In this document: positions 1 through 5,746 of the stretch, one piece after another
Position numbering within the stretch: position 1 is the first letter of the stretch
Layout of the letters: the number at the start of each line of letters is the position of its first letter
From: Bacteroidales bacterium
GTDB lineage: Bacteria > Bacteroidota > Bacteroidia > Bacteroidales > BM520
Length of the DNA stretch: 5,746 bases
Direction: 5' to 3'
Assembly (NCBI GenBank): GCA_028701815.1
Contig: JAQVPY010000142.1
Coordinates: 1-5,746, forward strand
The notes under the pieces: model-generated
What the model was told of the DNA's origin: nothing
Seen by the model: the letters and a program-made list of their open reading frames with translations, nothing else
The model's database searches: none
Translations under genes and position numbers: made by a program

Positions 1-166
1 CGTTGAGGGGATGCATACATACAGGACATAACTCCGCAGTCATGCTTACTGCCGCACCACAATTTTTACAACGCCGCCCCTTGGCAGCCTTACCCTCTTC
101 CTGAACTCGCGCTTCCGATTTATAGCTGGTGGCTGTATTTCTTTTAGTTTGTGAGCTTTCAGACAT
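1..166 (-). CDS. Zinc-ribbon protein, N-terminal part only (runs off left edge)
   Basis: This gene begins with ATG at 166-164 and is open through position 1, giving 55 visible residues; the rest lies outside the window. The first 30 residues are hydrophilic and charged with no signal peptide or membrane segment. Residues 33-50 form a four-cysteine zinc-binding pattern, Cys33-x2-Cys36-x10-Cys47-x2-Cys50, of the zinc-ribbon type seen at the ends of many bacterial proteins (CKNCG... CPVC). Zinc ribbons of this kind usually serve as a small binding or structural module attached to another domain, and here that domain is not visible, so no function can be assigned. The start lies only 5 bases after the stop of the DUF1963 gene, so the two are very likely co-transcribed and possibly translationally coupled. 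The gene is real on the evidence of the open frame, the tight spacing and the coherent motif. Confidence 0.75.
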   Translation of the reverse strand, partial: MSESSQTKRNTATSYKSEARVQEEGKAAKGRRCKNCGAAVSMTAELCPVCMHPLN

Positions 167-171
167 ATTCT

Positions 172-801
172 TTAATAATAATATAGATACGAAATTATAT
201 TTGAGAAATTCTTCTCCTTTAAATCATCTTTGTCAATAAAGAAATGCAGATATCCCATGTCGTGAAACTGCAACGAGAAAAATTCACTCTCGTCACTGTC
301 GAGCTGAAATAAATGCACTAAGTCTTCTTTCCCCGCAACATCCATCTGATTCAAAACATCACTGTCGGCAGGACAGCCTAATAATTTATGCCCGTCCTGT
401 GCACAAGCCCCCGGTCCGAATTTTATAATATGCGGTGCTATCGTCCCATCTTCCGTAAAAGCATTGACACGCCGTAATTCATCAGCACCTGCAGCGGAAT
501 ATAAAACGGCGACCTCTATGTCTCCCTCCGGCGCAGGAACATCATAGCCGAGAAAATAGTCTATGTCTGCAAAGAAATATAAAAAACCACTGTCCGGCAA
601 TAATCCATGTACATCATATTTTGACACCTCGGCACAATTTATTTGACAGATGAATGACAAGGGGAACAACTCTCCATCAACATCACGCGTCATCGGAATC
701 TCAAGAGATGATGGCAACTGCGGCGCATCCCAGAAATAGCTCTCACCAAGAGACGGTTTTCCCACACCTGTGGGCTCTATTCTTAAGGAAATCGACTCCA
801 T
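172..801 (-). CDS. DUF1963 (YwqG-like) family protein
   Basis: A 209-residue protein without signal peptide or membrane segment, so presumably cytoplasmic. It has the typical run of DUF1963/YwqG motifs: an early FWDAPQLP segment (23-30), PLSFICQIN (47-55), LLPDSGFLYFFAD (67-79), a beta-strand VAVLYS (97-102), DGHKLLGCPADSD (136-148), HLFQLDSD (163-170) and GYLHFFIDKDDL (183-194). The biochemical role of the family is not established; members occur in many bacteria, some beside polymorphic-toxin loci (Bacillus subtilis ywqG lies near the ywqJ toxin region), but this does not prove an immunity role here. It is somewhat short at the N-terminus compared with longer members. The ATG at 801-799 follows the stop of the upstream protease gene by only 3 bases, and those 3 bases are a second stop codon, so expression by termination-reinitiation is likely. 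No separate promoter was recognised. Family call is good; function unknown. Confidence 0.85.
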   Translation of the reverse strand: MESISLRIEPTGVGKPSLGESYFWDAPQLPSSLEIPMTRDVDGELFPLSFICQINCAEVSKYDVHGLLPDSGFLYFFADIDYFLGYDVPAPEGDIEVAVLYSAAGADELRRVNAFTEDGTIAPHIIKFGPGACAQDGHKLLGCPADSDVLNQMDVAGKEDLVHLFQLDSDESEFFSLQFHDMGYLHFFIDKDDLKEKNFSNIISYLYYY

Positions 802-804
802 TTA

Positions 805-3800
805 TTACATCTTTACAAATCTTAATGTCATCTTTCCTATGTAAAGAATATATACACCGGCACTTAAACCGCTGACATCTATTGAATTGATGCCATCTGA
901 CAATTTAACACTCTTCACAGATACACCTAACGCATTGTAAATCTTACCCGACTTAACGTCTGAAGATGTCGGGACATCTACATATATCATGCTTTCCGCC
1001 GGATTAGGATATAGACTGATGATGTCTTCCATATCCCCTATACCATTATACGTGACAGCACACACAACGTCACTTTTCAGCGACTCCATGTTACCTGCAC
1101 AGATACAGGATATGGTATAACAATATTCGGTAGAGGCATCAAGCCCCACGTCTAAATATGAGGTCTCAATTACATTGCCTGCAATAAGGACGTTGTCTCT
1201 GTAAACCTTATAATACTGAGCCTCGCCGATAGAAGGAGCCTCCCATCCGACGAGGATGTCGTTGAAATCGGTTACGGTAGCCGTAGGGTTCTCAGGCGCG
1301 CCACAGGCATCTCCCGAGACTACCACTGTGACACATGTCGACTCGGCTGTGCAGTTTTCATAAATGGCTACCACACAATAAGTATGGGTACCGTTGGATA
1401 CATCATCATCGGTATAATGGTTTTCCGTGATGCTTGCCAAAAACTCGTCTTCCAGATAAATGTCGTAAGACACCGGCTGTGCCTGCGGCTGATTCCAACT
1501 CAAAAATACCGAGTTGTCGCTGCTCTCAGCACAAAGATTCATCACCGCCTCACACGGCATGTTACTGTTCTGTCCGCAGGAGACATCAAAGGTGTATAAT
1601 ATACCTGCCGACGGCGTGCCTGACGTGGCATAAATGGACGTGCCGTCAAGGTATGTCAGCGTAAATGAACATTCAGAATCCCAACTGCCCGACGACCACG
1701 TAAGAGTAACACCGGTGCCCATGCTTACATCTATGGTGTATGTCGCCGCACTGCCTGAACTTATGGTCATCGTCTGCGATGGCGTGCCATCGTCGAAACT
1801 TACTATGAGATTTGCTCCGTTCCATCCGTCACCGTAAGAATCGTGTAAACTGAATACTAAGGAACATGTTCTCGCATATTCAAAATCCAAATCGACACTC
1901 TTTCCAAAAAGGTCGATAAGATTTAATGTAAACGGTATGTCGTCGTTTTCTCCTGCCTGAGGACTGAGAGTGACATTATATAAAACCGTCTTGCTCTGCT
2001 CACTGAGAATAGACCCGTACTGTGCAGACGACGTGTTTATAGTAATATATTCCGATGTCGAAGAAAGTTCGCCGGTGACATTCATGGCTGCAACATTTCC
2101 GCTATTACTTATATTGACGAGCATGTCAGCCGTTTCTCCCGGATCAAGAACACCATTGTTATTCCCTTCAGAATCGAGTATTCCAAAAGAGTTGATATCC
2201 AACATGGTACCAGTAGGATAAAAATGAAAATTCTGTAACCCGGCCTCAGCACCCGCTTCACTCTCTATGTAAAACGTCACCTTGCCGTCTAAAGGGATGT
2301 CGTCGGCAACATCAAAAGAGAAGATGTTGTCTAAGGTCTTAATCTCGCCTATAGCGAAATCACCGGCATCAAAAGAAGCTTCAGTGATGTCTATGTACTC
2401 ACTCGCCGTCGTTAAAGTCAATACAGCGTTTTCCACTGAAGAACCTGAAACGTTTTCTATTACAATAGATAGGGAAGCTGTTTCGGAAGGGCTGATATTT
2501 CCATCGCCATTCCAGCCCATGTCGTTAATAGATAGACTGTTGACAGTCACAAAAGGAGAGCTGATGACAGACACGTTGTCTAAAGCGACACCATAGCCCC
2601 ATTTGCAGACACCTTCGAACGCTATATAATACTCATCACTCGGATCAGGAAGTACTATAAACTCTTCCGTCCATTCTTGACAGGCGTCGGTATAGGATTG
2701 AAGCAGAGTCCACTCGGCGTTGGCACTTGTCTTATAATATACATTCAGGTAGTCGTTAAACAATGCCTGGTCAGGTTGCCGGCACTGTGCATGCCAGAAT
2801 GAGAGCATAGGACTTTGAAATTCGGTAAAGTCGAAAGCCGGCAGGACTAATTTTGTAGTATAATATGGTGAATGTTGGAAACTTGAGAAGAGGATGTTTT
2901 TATTTCCGGAAGCCGCACCTGCAGGATTATTATTGAGACCGCCCACTTTATTTGCAGCCCACATGTTGTCGCCGTGCTCATATTCCTGATGCCAGCATTC
3001 CGGCAAGGTAGAAGATTCAAAATCTTCGTTCCACGGAAACTCCGACACTACGTCGGTGCAGGAATAGCCTACAAGTTGGATGTTTTTGCTTGAAATTCCG
3101 GAGCAGGTAACAGAAACATTGCCTGAATGTACGCCTGCTGAAGTGGGACTGTATCTAACATATATTTCGCCACCTTCGGATGGAAGAGTAGCTGTGGTTC
3201 CCCATGTATTGTTGTCGACAGAAATTTGGAATGGGCTCGACAAGGTTGCGGTAATGTTGGCAGTAAGATAATCACCTGCTATTTCAATGGTCTGTGATTC
3301 GGATTGGTCGCCAACGGCGCACTGGAAATTAAAACTCTTAGTCGGGGTGATTATTTCGCCTGTAGGATAAACATGAATCAGGGCCGCCTGGCTATTGTTA
3401 TAGTTATGATTTCCCGGAGTAAGGTCGTCAATCACATAATAACCGTTGGTAAGTCCGCCCCATCCCCAGTTTACATGAAAGAAATCGTCGTCGTCATAGC
3501 CATCGAACACGAAAGCGTGACCTGAGGTATAGGAGCCGCGATATAATACGGGGCGACTTTCGTCGATTTCGCCCTGAATCAAATCGAGCCATGCAGTAGT
3601 GCCGTAACTTGAACGCTGAACGCTGACGGTATTACCGAAACTGAACGTTGAAGCGAGCTCGCCGTCGGCGCAGTGAGATCCGCCGGAGACATAAGAGCCG
3701 CTACCGGTAGGTCCGTACATCATCTCCACGGAAACGCCGAGGTTATATACGAAGGTGGCGATAGCGAGGACTTCTTCCGGACTGCTGCCCTCGTTTAAAG

Positions 3801-4515
3801 AGTCCGGCATCAGCTCCCACTGATATGGGGTATTACCGTAATCCGCAGACAGAGTCCCATAAGGGTTATAAGTATAAGTATGGGAGCCTATTCCGTGAGC
3901 AGGATAATCGTAATAGTTGATCACCTGAGCCATAGCTATCGCCACACAGCCGGCACGCACTCTGAAGTTGCCGGTGAGTGCGGCGGAATCGATAGGACAA
4001 AGGTTATTATAATATTTCGTCTGATTCCATAATGTCGTAACAAACGGCTCTACAGAAGTAGTGTTTTTGGAAGGTTTGATATTTCCAGTCAGCAACTCAT
4101 CCCATTGCTCCGATACGCTTTCATAGCGAGTATTATCTTCAATGGCGGAGACAATCTGACTGCTATATTCTTCGAGCCACCATGATAGAGACGGCGACAA
4201 ATCTTCCGGATTAAATATGCTCTCATCTGAATATGCGAGGACAGGTATCACGAGGTCGTTGGCAGAGACAATAACAAATCCACGATCATCTACATTAAAC
4301 ACATAGAAAGTGGTAATCTGTTGTCTATCAGCCATTTTATTAACCTGTGTGTATACCAGATCAAAAGACTGAGCGTTTTTTAGGGCTTTTGAATTACATT
4401 TCAGGGTTAAAAAATTATGGGCCGCTTCACGTGCGGTATTCGGGTTAACTCCCTCAGCAATAACATTAAGACTAAGAGCCACTAACACTACAAAGGACAA
4501 TACAATTTTTTTCAC
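805..4515 (-). CDS. Secreted multidomain C10 (streptopain/SpeB-like) cysteine protease with T9SS sorting domain
   Basis: A 1236-residue exported protease. The start is GTG at 4515-4513; an in-frame stop at 4528-4530 excludes a longer form, and a signal peptide follows directly (MKKIV..., cleavage probably after Ala20). Residues about 24-130 match the streptopain prodomain (RGFVIVSANDLVIPVLAYS). The C10 catalytic domain spans about 155-385: Gln165 in LWNQ is the likely oxyanion-hole residue, Cys190 (AGCVAIAMAQ) the nucleophile, His333 (SGHAFVFDGY) the base, and HVNWGWGG (347-354) the following active-site loop. The stalk then holds an Ig/ASH-like domain (390-485), a choice-of-anchor J/MAM-like jelly roll (494-655, FPWNEDFE to GVALDNVSV), two related Ig-like repeats (656-765 and 771-880), a DSYGDGWNGA domain (883-980) and two Cys-containing fibronectin III-like domains (988-1068, 1071-1157). 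The end (1159-1236) is a T9SS type A sorting domain (YPNPA at 1169-1173, LSAGVYIL near 1217-1224), so it should cross the outer membrane by T9SS and be released or surface-anchored. SpeB itself is about 400 residues; the extra length is stalk and sorting domain. Substrate unknown. First gene of the unit with DUF1963. Confidence 0.93.
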   Translation of the reverse strand: MKKIVLSFVVLVALSLNVIAEGVNPNTAREAAHNFLTLKCNSKALKNAQSFDLVYTQVNKMADRQQITTFYVFNVDDRGFVIVSANDLVIPVLAYSDESIFNPEDLSPSLSWWLEEYSSQIVSAIEDNTRYESVSEQWDELLTGNIKPSKNTTSVEPFVTTLWNQTKYYNNLCPIDSAALTGNFRVRAGCVAIAMAQVINYYDYPAHGIGSHTYTYNPYGTLSADYGNTPYQWELMPDSLNEGSSPEEVLAIATFVYNLGVSVEMMYGPTGSGSYVSGGSHCADGELASTFSFGNTVSVQRSSYGTTAWLDLIQGEIDESRPVLYRGSYTSGHAFVFDGYDDDDFFHVNWGWGGLTNGYYVIDDLTPGNHNYNNSQAALIHVYPTGEIITPTKSFNFQCAVGDQSESQTIEIAGDYLTANITATLSSPFQISVDNNTWGTTATLPSEGGEIYVRYSPTSAGVHSGNVSVTCSGISSKNIQLVGYSCTDVVSEFPWNEDFESSTLPECWHQEYEHGDNMWAANKVGGLNNNPAGAASGNKNILFSSFQHSPYYTTKLVLPAFDFTEFQSPMLSFWHAQCRQPDQALFNDYLNVYYKTSANAEWTLLQSYTDACQEWTEEFIVLPDPSDEYYIAFEGVCKWGYGVALDNVSVISSPFVTVNSLSINDMGWNGDGNISPSETASLSIVIENVSGSSVENAVLTLTTASEYIDITEASFDAGDFAIGEIKTLDNIFSFDVADDIPLDGKVTFYIESEAGAEAGLQNFHFYPTGTMLDINSFGILDSEGNNNGVLDPGETADMLVNISNSGNVAAMNVTGELSSTSEYITINTSSAQYGSILSEQSKTVLYNVTLSPQAGENDDIPFTLNLIDLFGKSVDLDFEYARTCSLVFSLHDSYGDGWNGANLIVSFDDGTPSQTMTISSGSAATYTIDVSMGTGVTLTWSSGSWDSECSFTLTYLDGTSIYATSGTPSAGILYTFDVSCGQNSNMPCEAVMNLCAESSDNSVFLSWNQPQAQPVSYDIYLEDEFLASITENHYTDDDVSNGTHTYCVVAIYENCTAESTCVTVVVSGDACGAPENPTATVTDFNDILVGWEAPSIGEAQYYKVYRDNVLIAGNVIETSYLDVGLDASTEYCYTISCICAGNMESLKSDVVCAVTYNGIGDMEDIISLYPNPAESMIYVDVPTSSDVKSGKIYNALGVSVKSVKLSDGINSIDVSGLSAGVYILYIGKMTLRFVKM

Positions 4516-4539
4516 TGTTTGTTGAATTTACACAAAATG

Positions 4540-4570
4540 CAAATTTAACATTTATTTATAAAAATCCAAT
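4540..4570 (-). promoter_or_regulatory. Bacteroidota-type promoter for the C10 protease gene
   Basis: On the minus strand a perfect TAnnTTTG -7 element (TAAATTTG, 4547-4540) is preceded by ATTG (4570-4567), three of four matches to the TTTG -33 element, with a 19-base spacer, which fits the known Bacteroidota consensus spacing of about 19-21. Transcription would start a few bases downstream, near 4533, giving a short A-rich leader of roughly 15-20 bases before the GTG at 4515. No Shine-Dalgarno sequence is present, as is normal in this phylum. It lies just beyond the tRNA terminator, so the protease unit appears to have its own promoter. Confidence 0.7.
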
Positions 4571-4606
4571 TGTTATTTACCATTTGTTATTCGTTAATTG
4601 TTAATT
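4570..4606 (-). repeat. Short AT-rich direct repeats upstream of the protease promoter
   Basis: Read on the minus strand, AATTAAC occurs twice head to tail (4606-4600 and 4599-4593), followed by AATAACAA twice with a 14-base period (4591-4584 and 4577-4570). The last unit ends at the first base of the -33 element. Such AT-rich tracts may be simple low-complexity spacer, an UP-like element, or binding sites for a regulator; the sequence alone does not decide. Confidence 0.4.
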
Positions 4607-4645
4607 AAAAAAAAGCCCGTGGTTAAAAACCACAGGCTTTTTTTT
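4607..4645 (-). terminator. Intrinsic terminator of the tRNA-Leu pair
   Basis: A hairpin with arms GCC (4615-4617) and GTGGTT (4619-4624) pairing with AACCAC (4628-4633) and GGC (4635-4637), one C/A mismatch and a 3-base loop. It is flanked by eight A (4607-4614) on one side and eight T (4638-4645) on the other. On the minus strand it ends in eight U and begins 3 bases past the tRNA-Leu(CAG) discriminator base, so it terminates the tRNA transcript and shields the protease promoter from read-through. Its symmetry means it could also work for plus-strand transcription, though no plus-strand gene ends here. Confidence 0.85.
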
Positions 4646-4647
4646 AG

Positions 4648-4731
4648 TACCCGGAACAAGGGTCGAACTTGCACTCTCTAATGAGAACTAGTCCCTGAAA
4701 CTAGCGCGTCTACCAATTCCGCCATCCGGGC
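4648..4731 (-). tRNA. tRNA-Leu, anticodon CAG
   Basis: A class II tRNA of 84 bases. Acceptor stem GCCCGGA (4731-4725) pairs with TCCGGGT (4655-4649), ending in a G-U pair, with discriminator A at 4648. The D region is typical of bacterial tRNA-Leu (GGCGGAATTGGTAGACGC). The anticodon stem CTAGT/ACTAG encloses loop TTCAGGG, anticodon CAG, reading CUG. A long variable arm (TCTC/GAGA) and a T arm GCAAG-TTCGACC-CTTGT complete the fold. The three bases after the discriminator are CTA, so CCA is not encoded and must be added after transcription. It is the second gene of the tRNA pair, 22 bases after tRNA-Leu(GAG). Confidence 0.95.
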
Positions 4732-4753
4732 GTTCCGGAGTATTAGATAATTG

Positions 4754-4837
4754 TGCCCAGGACAAGAGTCGAACTTGCACGCTCCAACGAGCACCACCCC
4801 CTCAAAGTGGCGTGTCTACCAATTTCACCACCTGGGC
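4754..4837 (-). tRNA. tRNA-Leu, anticodon GAG
   Basis: A class II tRNA of 84 bases. Acceptor stem GCCCAGG (4837-4831) pairs with CCTGGGC (4761-4755), discriminator A at 4754. The anticodon stem CCACT/GGTGG (last pair T-G) encloses loop TTGAGGG, anticodon GAG, reading CUC and CUU. The variable arm is GCTC-GTTG-GAGC, and the T loop has the expected TTCGACT form. CAA follows the discriminator, so CCA is not encoded. It is transcribed first in the pair and shares the D-region and T-arm sequence with its neighbour, suggesting a tandem arrangement of paralogous genes. Confidence 0.95.
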
Positions 4838-4856
4838 AACTATCTTTTTGCGGGTG

Positions 4857-4864
4857 CAAAGATA
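4857..4864 (-). promoter_or_regulatory. -7 promoter element for the tRNA-Leu pair
   Basis: TATCTTTG on the minus strand is a perfect TAnnTTTG match, 19 bases upstream of the first base of tRNA-Leu(GAG), which leaves room for a short leader. No clear TTTG -33 element sits 19-21 bases further upstream (GGAT/ATAG instead), so only the -7 box is supported. Confidence 0.65.
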
Positions 4865-4870
4865 ATAAAC

Positions 4871-4902
4871 TTTTTTTGAATATCTATCCTAATCCAAAAA
4901 AA
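4871..4902 (-). repeat. AT-rich inverted repeat between the barrel-protein gene and the tRNA promoter
   Basis: On the minus strand TTTTTTTGGAT (4902-4892) can pair with ATTCAAAAAAA (4881-4871), one G-U pair, around a 10-base loop. It lies 36 bases past the stop of the upstream gene. It could be a weak transcription end, but it is poor in G+C and the following run is not a pure U tract, so a terminator call is not safe. It also covers the place where the tRNA promoter's -33 region should be. Confidence 0.35.
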
Positions 4903-4938
4903 TTATTTATTATCTCGCACCCAATTGATATTTATTAC

Positions 4939-5565
4939 TTAGAACAGGTATACGACATTAAACGCCACCTTGTTAGCAATCATAAAATGATTAGTACTTC
5001 TACCTTCTGTAAGAAGTTCATCAGTTTCTTTGCTGTAGATATCATACCATGCGTGGTTGTAACCCGGGCAGATAACCGGTTCCAGGCGCCAGTGTGAAGC
5101 AACTTCAAACGACCATCCAAGGGTTAAACCGAGCATAAAACTGTCGCCCTTACGAACAGTATTGTCGCTATCTTGAAAGATCCAGTTCGGCACAATACCT
5201 TTGCTGAGAGCCCAATGAGCATAACCGGTGTTTACCCCCACGAAGAATCCCTTAAAGGTTTCCTGAATATAATACCTTCCTTCGAGAAAAGCCCCATACA
5301 TTTCACATACTTTATCGCTTCCTAAAAAGCCGTTGCGATAGAATATGCCTATACCCTCGGCCTGTAAAGAAAAGTTGTCGTTTAACGCCACTTCAAAAGC
5401 AGGGTTAACAACACCAATAAGAGCTAAAGCGTTTAATTTTACGCCATATTTCGGCACAAAATAATCATTAAACTCCGTCTTATAATCTTCACCCGGAGTC
5501 TGTCCCATTAATAGACCTGGAACAAGCAATAATGATACTGCAATAATTGCCATAATTTTTTTCAT
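4939..5565 (-). CDS. Exported small outer-membrane beta-barrel protein, DUF3575-like
   Basis: A 208-residue protein starting at ATG 5565-5563. A TTG 24 bases upstream is in frame, but it would put eight residues before a normal signal peptide and overlap the previous gene, so the ATG is preferred. The signal peptide (MKKIMAIIAVSLLLVPGLLMG) is followed by Gln22, a usual first residue of mature secreted proteins in Bacteroidota. The mature chain alternates short amphipathic strands with turns: KYGVKLNALALIG (39-51), FEVALNDNFSLQAEGIGIFY (57-76), GAFLEGRYYI (91-100), GFFVGVNTGYAHW (106-118), FMLGLTLGWSFEV (143-155), HWRLEPVICPGYNHAWYD (158-175), and ends FNVVYLF with a terminal Phe, the usual beta-barrel assembly signal. 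This resembles DUF3575 proteins, which have no firmly known function. It follows the PHP-like gene by 16 bases and may share its transcript. A generic outer-membrane beta-barrel is the alternative label. Confidence 0.8.
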   Translation of the reverse strand: MKKIMAIIAVSLLLVPGLLMGQTPGEDYKTEFNDYFVPKYGVKLNALALIGVVNPAFEVALNDNFSLQAEGIGIFYRNGFLGSDKVCEMYGAFLEGRYYIQETFKGFFVGVNTGYAHWALSKGIVPNWIFQDSDNTVRKGDSFMLGLTLGWSFEVASHWRLEPVICPGYNHAWYDIYSKETDELLTEGRSTNHFMIANKVAFNVVYLF

Positions 5566-5581
5566 AATAAGCTGTCTTTTT

Positions 5582-5746
5582 TTAATCAATATTTTTGTTG
5601 GTTATTCTTTTTATTTTATCAAATGTCTTCGAGTCAAGTCGAATCTTTCTAATACATTCATATTGAGTTTCACTATGTAAATCGGTAGCCAAAAACGAAT
5701 ACATATTATTATGCAGAAGGTATTTTAATATTCTAATTGAACTGCG
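5582..5746 (-). CDS. C-terminal end of a PHP-type (CpsB/YwqE-like) tyrosine-protein phosphatase, partial
   Basis: A reading frame open at the right edge gives 54 residues and ends with TAA at 5584-5582. The peptide contains ILKYLLHNNMYSFLATDLHS followed by a charged helix and ITNKNID at the end. This resembles the C-terminus of PHP-domain tyrosine phosphatases of capsule and exopolysaccharide loci (CpsB/YwqE), where a late TDxH or SDAH motif supplies metal ligands; here Asp22 and His24 of the visible part. Such enzymes remove phosphate from the tyrosine kinases that control polysaccharide chain length. No start codon is within the window, so the N-terminal metal-binding motifs cannot be checked. 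Another PHP or amidohydrolase-like enzyme is possible. The stop lies 16 bases before the ATG of the barrel-protein gene, so the two may form one transcription unit. Confidence 0.65.
   Translation of the reverse strand, partial: RSSIRILKYLLHNNMYSFLATDLHSETQYECIRKIRLDSKTFDKIKRITNKNID

Noticed and set aside
654..875. Plus-strand open frame across the protease/DUF1963 junction
   Set aside because: Antisense to two supported genes; composition is not protein-like.
2282..2596. Plus-strand open frame of 104 codons inside the protease gene
   Set aside because: Antisense shadow of a long, well-supported coding region; no recognisable motif or promoter.
3069..3275. Minus-strand 68-codon frame inside the protease gene
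   Set aside because: Out-of-frame shadow of the protease; no start context or family resemblance.
4607..4645. Hairpin read as a riboswitch or attenuator of the protease gene
   Set aside because: It lies upstream of the protease promoter and directly after the tRNA 3' end, so a tRNA terminator explains it fully.
4648..4837. tRNA pair as an integration attachment site for a mobile element
   Set aside because: No integrase, no partial tRNA 3' duplicate and no direct repeats of a tRNA end are visible in the window.
4753..5097. Plus-strand open frame of 114 codons
   Set aside because: It runs antisense through the tRNA-Leu(GAG) gene and the 3' part of the barrel-protein gene, and its translation has no protein-like features.
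5566..5589. TTG start extending the barrel protein by eight residues
   Set aside because: It would overlap the stop of the preceding gene and displace a canonical signal peptide; ATG at 5565 is the better start.
5620..5627. GACATTTG as a -7 promoter box for the barrel-protein gene
   Set aside because: It departs from TAnnTTTG at the first base, has no -33 partner at the right distance and lies inside the upstream coding region.

Overview
The window looks like a chromosomal segment from a member of the Bacteroidota, most likely Bacteroidales. The evidence is a type IX secretion system (T9SS) C-terminal sorting domain on a large secreted protein, Bacteroidota-style promoters (TAnnTTTG -7 element), A-rich leaders without Shine-Dalgarno sequences, tRNA genes without an encoded CCA, and exported proteins of types common in this phylum. 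A functional T9SS argues against Bacteroides sensu stricto, which generally lacks it. The species cannot be named from the sequence. Every supported gene lies on the minus strand, so transcription runs from right to left.

Right edge (5746 down to 4939): the last 54 codons of a gene cut by the window edge, whose ATDLHS motif resembles the end of PHP-family (CpsB/YwqE-type) tyrosine-protein phosphatases. Sixteen bases after it comes a small exported protein, probably an outer-membrane beta-barrel of the DUF3575 type.

Centre (about 4902 to 4540): a tandem pair of tRNA-Leu genes, anticodons GAG then CAG, with a good -7 promoter element upstream and a strong symmetrical hairpin terminator directly downstream. 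After the terminator come short AT-rich direct repeats and then a well-formed promoter.

Left two thirds (4515 down to 1): a compact transcription unit. It begins with a 1236-residue secreted cysteine protease of peptidase family C10 (streptopain/SpeB-like), carrying a signal peptide, prodomain, Cys190/His333 catalytic domain, a long multidomain adhesive-type stalk and a T9SS type A sorting domain. Two in-frame stop codons separate it from a cytoplasmic DUF1963 (YwqG-like) protein. Five bases after that gene begins a zinc-ribbon protein cut off by the left edge. The protease should act at the cell surface or outside the cell; the other two show no export signal, so the reason for grouping them is not obvious. 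No CRISPR array, insertion sequence, integrase or rRNA is visible. The most interesting point is the protease/DUF1963/zinc-ribbon linkage, which is a hypothesis and not a demonstrated new system.
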